Part shown: positions 20,420-25,251 of the stretch, piece by piece | Position numbering within the stretch: position 1 is the stretch's first letter | How the letters are laid out: every line of letters begins with the position of its first letter | Virus record (IMG/VR): IMGVR_UViG_3300031952_000128 | Coordinates: 1 to 25,251 of that record | Length of the DNA: 25,251 bases | Strand: one strand, 5' to 3' | DNA from: a virus | The notes under the pieces: generated by a model | The model's input: only the letters and a program-made list of their open reading frames with translations | What the model was told of the DNA's origin: nothing | The model's database searches: none | Translations under genes and position numbers: made by a program

Positions 20420-21358
20420 ATGCTGACTGGTCGAATTCTCGTAACTGGGGGGAGTGGCTTCTTAGGGCGAGGACTCCTACGTCGAATTCGTCGAGAGTCT
20501 TGGCCCTGCGAAGTAACTTGCCTATCTCGTGATGAAACCAAACAGTACGAGCTCAAGCGTCGATATCCAGAAGTACGCTGTGTTCTTGGCGATGTTCGTG
20601 ATCTCGAACGACTGACAGCTGCTGCTGCTGGTCATGACATCATCATTCATGCTGCTGCTCTCAAGTACATCCCCGAGGCCGAGTACAACGTTCAGGAGTG
20701 CATTGACGTGAATATTCATGGCTCGCGAAACGTTGTGCTAGCAGCACTTCGGGCTGGTGTACGGCAAGTTGTTGGGCTCAGTACTGATAAGGCGTGTCTG
20801 CCCGTTAACACCTACGGGATGACAAAAGCTCTTATGGAGCGTATGTTCGCAGCAGCGAATGGTCGGGAGACACGATTCTCGACAGTACGGTATGGCAACG
20901 TCGTAGGTTCAACGGGTAGTGTGATTCCTATCTTTCAACAGCAGTTGAAGGACTTCGGCGAGGTACGAGTTACTGACAAGAATATGAGTCGATTCTGGTT
21001 GTCGATTGATGAAGCAATTGACCTTATCGTCTATGCTCTTACGAACGAAGCTGTTGGACTACAGACATGTGTCTATCGCTGTGGTGCTATGCGAATCATC
21101 GATCTTGCTGAGCTTATTGCTGGCGGCAAACCAGCACAGATAACAGGAATGCGACCAGGTGAGAAGATCGACGAACGATTGGTAGACTATTCAGAATCTC
21201 TACGCTGCGAGCAAGATGGCGATTACTACATTCTGTACCCGCCTACAGTTGCTCCGGTAGGTGCTGGAGAACCCTGGACTTATCTGTCGTCATCTCCTGC
21301 TCATTGGATTACGAGGGACGAGATGGCGAATATGATCGCAGATGCAGAAGAGGTGTAG
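20420..21358 (+). CDS. NAD(P)-dependent sugar-nucleotide 4,6-dehydratase, PseB/FlaA1-like
   Basis: The 312-residue protein has the Rossmann motif TGGSGFLG (9-16), the AAALKYIPEAEYN segment characteristic of UDP-GlcNAc dehydratases of the PseB/CapD group, catalytic T-D-K at 122-124 and Y132...K136 (NTYGMTK), and YGNVVGSTGSVIPIF. PseB converts UDP-GlcNAc to a 4-keto-6-deoxy sugar, the first step of pseudaminic-acid-type pathways. The ATG at 20420 has AAAGGAG; an upstream GTG (20378) has none. It starts a run of cotranscribed sugar genes. Exact stereochemistry cannot be told from sequence. Confidence 0.87.
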   Translation: MLTGRILVTGGSGFLGRGLLRRIRRESWPCEVTCLSRDETKQYELKRRYPEVRCVLGDVRDLERLTAAAAGHDIIIHAAALKYIPEAEYNVQECIDVNIHGSRNVVLAALRAGVRQVVGLSTDKACLPVNTYGMTKALMERMFAAANGRETRFSTVRYGNVVGSTGSVIPIFQQQLKDFGEVRVTDKNMSRFWLSIDEAIDLIVYALTNEAVGLQTCVYRCGAMRIIDLAELIAGGKPAQITGMRPGEKIDERLVDYSESLRCEQDGDYYILYPPTVAPVGAGEPWTYLSSSPAHWITRDEMANMIADAEEV

Positions 21359-21360
21359 CT

Positions 21361-21939
21361 ATGCTAAGTCTGTGGGACAAGTTCGGCGTTGCTGACTGGG
21401 TAGAGTCGTTCTGGGATGGGTCTGGTATCGACGCCTTTCGTCAGGAAGTCGCCGACTGGATAGGGCCTCAGACAGGACGGTTTCTCGATCTTGGCTGCGG
21501 TACTGCTCGAATGGCTCCTCTTCTGACAGGCTGTCGATACGTCGGCGTTGATGGTTCAGAAGAGATGTTACGAATTGCTAGAACTCGCGTCCCTATTCGA
21601 GCTCTTCGTCTGCGGGACCTTAACGATAATCTACCCTTCAAGAATGCCTCGTTTGACGCTGCTCTTTGTATGGAGGTGATCAGGCACCTCTCGTCGTACG
21701 AAGTCGTTCTTAAGGAACTAGCGCGAGTTGTCAAGTCGCGAGTCTATATCGTAGACGCCTTTGATGGGAGTTGGGAATCTCATACGGGTACGACCGAAGC
21801 AGCCGGTCAGACGTTTCCAGATAATCGCTGGTCGCTACCACAGTTCTTAACTGACGTAGAAGTTCACTTCCCCGAGTGGTGGGTTAAGATCGAGACGTTT
21901 AGCAACGGGGCAACAGGAATACGAATCGAGGCGCCGTAA
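21361..21939 (+). CDS. SAM-dependent methyltransferase
   Basis: The ATG at 21361 lies two bases after the dehydratase stop, with GAAGAGGTG upstream. The 192-residue protein is a class I Rossmann methyltransferase: motif I FLDLGCGTARMAPLL (GCG at 45-47), VGVDGSEEMLRIARTRVP, and FDAALCMEVIRHLSSYEVVL. It probably methylates a sugar or sugar nucleotide, given its place between the dehydratase and the aminotransferase. The exact acceptor is unknown. Confidence 0.83.
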   Translation: MLSLWDKFGVADWVESFWDGSGIDAFRQEVADWIGPQTGRFLDLGCGTARMAPLLTGCRYVGVDGSEEMLRIARTRVPIRALRLRDLNDNLPFKNASFDAALCMEVIRHLSSYEVVLKELARVVKSRVYIVDAFDGSWESHTGTTEAAGQTFPDNRWSLPQFLTDVEVHFPEWWVKIETFSNGATGIRIEAP

Positions 21940-23054
21940 TGGACTTGCCGGTTATCCCAGTATTCAGACCGTCTCTGCTCTGTTCGGCAGGACACCCTAG
22001 ACTGGACGAGACGCTTAGTTCTAGTTGGTGGGGTACCGGTGCGATGGTGATCGAGTTCGAGAAACGCTTTGCTGAATACGTTGGCGTAGAAGCAGAGCGT
22101 TGTCTAATGCTCAATAGCTGTACGTCAGCGCTACACCTTGCTGTTCTTCTCTATCCCGAAGCTCGTCGCTTTCTCGTTCCCGGTATCACTTTCGTCTCGA
22201 CTGCTCTGGCACCTCTCTACGCAGGCAAGCCTGTAATCTTCGTTGAGGTCGGGGATGATCTCTGCATTGATCAAGATGACGCTCTGAATAAGATGGTTAA
22301 CAGCGATGTAGTAATTGCTGTTCACATGGGTGGTATGGCAGCAGATCTGACTCGTCTCCGTGGACGCTGTTCAATTATCGAGGATGCTGCTCATGCGTTA
22401 GGCACCTATCATATCGAGCGACACGTCGGTACTGTTGAGACTGGCTGTTTCAGCTTTCAGGCGACGAAGATGCTACCGATAGGTGACGGAGGAATGCTCG
22501 TAATGCCTGAAGGGGCTAATCGACAGCGACTGGCGGCTCTTGCTTGGTGTGGGATCGAGGGAACGACTTGGGATAGAACGTCTAGCAGCTACAAGTGGCA
22601 GTATCAGATCAACGAATCGGGCTTCAAATATCGAGCGAATGATCTCCAAGCGGCTCTAGCTCTTGATCAGTGGTCAGAGCTACATCGAGCTCTTGCCGAG
22701 AAACGCCTGATAGCCGATAACTATAGAGTGGGTCTCGATAATCTCGACTGGCTGGTACTTCCCAAGGTACGACTGCCAAGCTCTCCCAGCTGGCAAGAGT
22801 TTATCATTCGAACGCCATATCGTGTTCGACTTCACGATCATCTAGAAGAGCTCGGGGTCTCAACAACAGTCCACTACACACCAATCAATCAGTACAAGCC
22901 ATTCTGGGGAGTAGACGAAGGTCTTGCTTCGCCACAGTCGCTACCTCGGACAGAAGCGTTAGCGACTCAGATCCTCACTATCCCGTCTTATGTAGGGATG
23001 ACAGACGAGGAGCAGGGAAGAGTTATCGATGGTATCTGCAGCTTTAAGCCTTAA
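21939..23054 (+). CDS. DegT/DnrJ/EryC1-family PLP aminotransferase (PseC-like)
   Basis: The 371-residue enzyme puts an amino group on a keto-sugar nucleotide. Motifs: MLNSCTSALHLAVLL, IIEDAAHALGTY (PLP-ring Asp) and SFQATKMLPIGDGGM with the PLP lysine at about K177, plus a C-terminal VHYTPINQYKPF segment typical of the family. The start overlaps the methyltransferase stop by one base (TAATG). Next to a PseB-like dehydratase it fits PseC (4-aminotransferase). GNAT acyltransferase genes follow, as in nonulosonate and N-acyl amino-deoxy sugar pathways. Confidence 0.87.
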   Translation: MDLPVIPVFRPSLLCSAGHPRLDETLSSSWWGTGAMVIEFEKRFAEYVGVEAERCLMLNSCTSALHLAVLLYPEARRFLVPGITFVSTALAPLYAGKPVIFVEVGDDLCIDQDDALNKMVNSDVVIAVHMGGMAADLTRLRGRCSIIEDAAHALGTYHIERHVGTVETGCFSFQATKMLPIGDGGMLVMPEGANRQRLAALAWCGIEGTTWDRTSSSYKWQYQINESGFKYRANDLQAALALDQWSELHRALAEKRLIADNYRVGLDNLDWLVLPKVRLPSSPSWQEFIIRTPYRVRLHDHLEELGVSTTVHYTPINQYKPFWGVDEGLASPQSLPRTEALATQILTIPSYVGMTDEEQGRVIDGICSFKP

Positions 23055-23490
23055 GCTACGTCCGGCAGGAGATGACGATGTAGGCTGGCTTGTCAGTCTT
23101 AGAAACGAGCTTGCTTCTTACTTCTTATCTCAAGACGTGGCGACGTCTGTTCAGACTCATCGACTCTTAGCGGCATCTAAGACCTACATCGTCGAGCAGA
23201 CGAGCGAAGGACCAATTGCTTCTTTCGCTTTTTACAACGCAGACGGCGTAGAGGTAGAGTTCGGGAGATTCATGGTAGTCCGAGGGAGGCACGGTCAGGG
23301 TCTCGGACATTCAGTTCTTACTATGGCTCTAGAAGAAGCGTGGATATTAGGCTTTCGTCGAGTCCGTCTAGTCGTAAGAGCTGATAACGATGTAGCTCGA
23401 AGTCTCTATCTTGACGTCGGGTTTCGTCAAGAGGTCCAACTGAACGGTACTATCGAGATGTGGCGGGATCTAAAATGCTGCCAGCTATAG
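23029..23490 (+). CDS. GNAT acetyltransferase (possibly PseH-like)
   Basis: The 153-residue protein has a GNAT core: VVRGRHGQGLGHSVLTMALE (acetyl-CoA loop at 85-93) and VVRADNDVARSLYLDVGF. The N-terminus, WLVSLRNELASYFLSQ, is like the amino-sugar N-acetyltransferases PseH and WecD-type enzymes. Its ATG overlaps the aminotransferase end by 26 bases. It would acetylate the amino group made by the preceding enzyme (inference). Confidence 0.78.
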   Translation: MVSAALSLKLRPAGDDDVGWLVSLRNELASYFLSQDVATSVQTHRLLAASKTYIVEQTSEGPIASFAFYNADGVEVEFGRFMVVRGRHGQGLGHSVLTMALEEAWILGFRRVRLVVRADNDVARSLYLDVGFRQEVQLNGTIEMWRDLKCCQL

Positions 23491-24110
23491 CGATTGCTTT
23501 TCCACTTGTCGGCGATTTGTGTATCGTGAGAAATACGGTTCTGTCTGATGCGACAGAAATGGTTTCTTGGCGGAATGCCAGCCGAAATGCTTTCTTCGAT
23601 ACTCGACCTGTATCGCTCGAACAGACTATTCGTTTTCTAGAAGAGTGTGAAGGATATGCTCTCACAATCGTAGAAAAAGCTACAGAACAGACTTGTGGTT
23701 TCACTAGTTTCCATAACTTCGGGCCCGGCAACCGACGAGTAGAGTGGGCACGGACAATGATTGATCCGAGCATGAGAGGCAAGGGCATTATTCAGGAAGT
23801 ATGTCATCTAATCTTCCCATACATCTTCGAAAACACACTAGTCGAAAAACTCTGGGGCTCTGTACGTTTGGACAATTTTGCTGTTGGTGTTCATTACAAT
23901 GTATCGGTGGGAATGGAACTCGAGGGGCTGCTGTGCCAACACGAGTTTACTCCCGACGGTAGGTTGATTGACATCGTCCTTGTTGGCTGTCAGAAGGAGC
24001 GTTATCTCAATCACTTCGACTGGATTGCACGGTGTTATGACGAGCCTAATGAATTGGCTATTATGTTAGAAAAGCATTTGGGAGGTAAACTGTGCAGCTC
24101 CCAGCCATAA
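23475..24110 (+). CDS. Second GNAT (RimJ/RimL-type) acetyltransferase
   Basis: The 211-residue protein fits the GNAT_3 group: EWARTMIDPSMRGKGIIQEV (acetyl-CoA loop MRGKGI) and KLWGSVRLDNFAVGVHYNVS, followed by VGMELEGLL. The ATG at 23475 is chosen; a GTG at 23460 is the alternative. It overlaps the preceding GNAT gene by 16 bases. It may acylate another position of the sugar, or a different substrate. Confidence 0.75.
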   Translation: MLPAIAIAFPLVGDLCIVRNTVLSDATEMVSWRNASRNAFFDTRPVSLEQTIRFLEECEGYALTIVEKATEQTCGFTSFHNFGPGNRRVEWARTMIDPSMRGKGIIQEVCHLIFPYIFENTLVEKLWGSVRLDNFAVGVHYNVSVGMELEGLLCQHEFTPDGRLIDIVLVGCQKERYLNHFDWIARCYDEPNELAIMLEKHLGGKLCSSQP

Positions 24111-24808
24111 CTGTTGTTTCTCCGCTCTTCATCCCAAATTCTGAGGGTGGATTTTCCCGTCTGATGGGCGCGAAGCAGACCGTTATCTCTTGGGGTCGTC
24201 ATTTGCATTACACAGGTCAACTTCGATTACATCTTGTTAATGATTCAGTTGCTGTCTCAGAAGATGAAGTCGCCAAAATTGTCTCATATAGTCCTTTTGA
24301 GGCTGTAATCTCTCACACACATGGACGCGGGGTCGGGGGAGCGTTAAACGAGGGAATACAAGCTGCTCTTGCAGTATCTCCACTGGTTCTCATGACAGAT
24401 GACAGCTATTCTCTTGTTGACGATCTCGACTTGACGCCTTGGGCTATGGCACTAATGCGCAACGACGATATCGGAGCTGTGAGTCTGATGCCTCCTCGTC
24501 CTGGACAAACCGGTGGTGAGGTTCTGTATCTCTATGAGATTAGGACGGAAGGGCTGGCAGGCGTAATTCTTCATCGCCATGCTTATGCTTGGAATGGTCG
24601 GCCAATGTTGTATGCCCAGCGATGGTTCAACGCTTATGGCTGGTTCCTTGAGAATGTCACAGGATATGAACTTGAGAGTGAATATGCTCAGCGTTATGTT
24701 GACACACCTGGCCCGCCTGTGTTCTATGCTTTCTTCGACCCATGGCAGCATGTGTGGTCAGGTGTTCGACTTGGAGACAAACCCCCAGGCTGGGATGAGA
24801 AGTCATGA
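24092..24808 (+). CDS. GT-A type glycosyltransferase
   Basis: The GTG at 24092 has an excellent GGGAGGTAAAC site and overlaps the previous gene by 19 bases. The protein opens with AITVVSPLF, a usual first strand of GT2-like enzymes, then LRLHLVNDS, HGRGVGGALNEGIQAALA, and LVLMTDDSYSLVDDL, where TDD at 102-104 replaces the DXD motif. It probably attaches the cassette's sugar to a phage or host acceptor. It is related to the partial gene at the right edge. The acceptor is unknown. Confidence 0.75.
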   Translation: MQLPAITVVSPLFIPNSEGGFSRLMGAKQTVISWGRHLHYTGQLRLHLVNDSVAVSEDEVAKIVSYSPFEAVISHTHGRGVGGALNEGIQAALAVSPLVLMTDDSYSLVDDLDLTPWAMALMRNDDIGAVSLMPPRPGQTGGEVLYLYEIRTEGLAGVILHRHAYAWNGRPMLYAQRWFNAYGWFLENVTGYELESEYAQRYVDTPGPPVFYAFFDPWQHVWSGVRLGDKPPGWDEKS

Positions 24809-24996
24809 CTCTATCTGGTAAGTCCGTTATCTGTCAGCACTGTCGAATGTGGCAGATGTTCTGGTATGGTCGAACTCGTCGTTGTCGACGATGTGGGAAG
24901 ATGTTAGAGTTCGAGAAGACGTTCGACGAGATCGTACCTTCGAATGCTATTCGATACTCATCGATGGGTTCAGGTCCCGGTAGAATACGATGGTAG
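24805..24996 (+). CDS. Zinc-ribbon protein, 63 aa
   Basis: The ATG overlaps the glycosyltransferase stop as ATGA. Two Cys pairs, CQHC (10-13) and CRRC (27-30), with a basic strand between (YGRTRRCRRCGK), form a classic four-Cys zinc ribbon. Its place between two glycosyltransferases suggests it is part of the cassette, but its role is unknown. Confidence 0.7.
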   Translation: MTLSGKSVICQHCRMWQMFWYGRTRRCRRCGKMLEFEKTFDEIVPSNAIRYSSMGSGPGRIRW

Positions 24997-25001
24997 GTAG
25001 C

Positions 25002-25251
25002 ATGATAGACTTGCCAGAAATCAGTCTTGTAGTAGCTGTCTACTTCCCTGCTGATGAACGAGGGCTAGTCAGAGAAGAAGGCTTTCGTCAATCACTGTCT
25101 TCATGGGATGTCAATTTGACGTACGGGGGCGAGATAAATCTGATTGTAATCAATGATGGGCCGATTCTGAAGCCTTATCGTGAGTGGAGTCGAGGGCAGC
25201 TGTCTATGGGTCACGAGCGAAGTGGGGCTGGCAGGTCGGTAAACATTGGTT
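25002..25251 (+). CDS. Partial glycosyltransferase, paralogue of 24092-24808
   Basis: ATG at 25002 after TGGTAGG; 83 codons to the window edge. It starts MIDLPEISLVVAVYFPADER and continues with GEINLIVINDGP and GAGRSVNIG, which align with the first third of the upstream glycosyltransferase (ITVVSPLFIP, LHLVNDS, GVGGALNEG). The catalytic part lies outside the window. Confidence 0.7.
   Translation, partial: MIDLPEISLVVAVYFPADERGLVREEGFRQSLSSWDVNLTYGGEINLIVINDGPILKPYREWSRGQLSMGHERSGAGRSVNIG

Noticed and set aside
1-25251. Genome-wide recoding of TGA
   Set aside because: Two interrupted frames suggested it, but many genes end in TGA overlapped by the next ATG, so TGA is a normal stop here.

Overview
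The window is a piece of a tailed double-stranded DNA bacteriophage genome, probably siphovirus-like with an HK97-type capsid. The evidence is a compact terminase, portal, head-morphogenesis, protease/scaffold and major-capsid block, a primase-helicase, and a long run of tiny tightly packed genes that mostly overlap by ATGA. No bacterial housekeeping gene, rRNA or tRNA was seen. The host cannot be fixed. Promoters are of ordinary sigma-70 type and Shine-Dalgarno sites are clear. A lipoprotein-type signal and conserved small zinc-finger proteins are present, but none of these names a phylum.

Layout. Positions 1-9692 carry a leftward arm (minus strand) of replication, regulation and small accessory genes: a TOPRIM primase fused to a RepA-like helicase (1500-3482), a ribbon-helix-helix protein, about 25 small proteins (several zinc-binding, several membrane peptides), an Ig-like protein (5470-5790), and winged-helix regulators near the right end of the arm. 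At the far left, a lipoprotein frame ending in an RlpA-like double-psi beta-barrel overlaps a membrane-anchored coiled-coil protein in another frame. Positions 9693-10144 form the divergent control region. It holds a leftward promoter, nine copies of a CGTAGTAGTAATTG-type repeat in both orientations around a GC-rich palindrome, a rightward promoter, and a 5' leader predicted to fold into a compact pseudoknotted RNA just ahead of the terminase genes. Positions 10145-19674 are the rightward packaging and head module. Positions 19686-20318 hold a free-standing EDxHD (Vsr-like) homing endonuclease. Positions 20420-25251 hold a sugar/glycan cassette: a PseB-like dehydratase, a methyltransferase, a DegT (PseC-like) aminotransferase, two GNAT acetyltransferases, two related glycosyltransferases (the second cut by the window edge) and a zinc ribbon.

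How it works together (inference). Leftward promoters, two of which share an upstream GACAGAGAAC element, would drive early and replication genes. The repeat cluster looks like an origin or master operator. The rightward promoter drives late genes through the structured leader. The head genes include a protease with a nested scaffold start and a head-morphogenesis protein with an inserted acetyltransferase-like domain. The cassette would make and attach an unusual amino-deoxy sugar, to the virion or to the host surface. Tail genes are not in the window.
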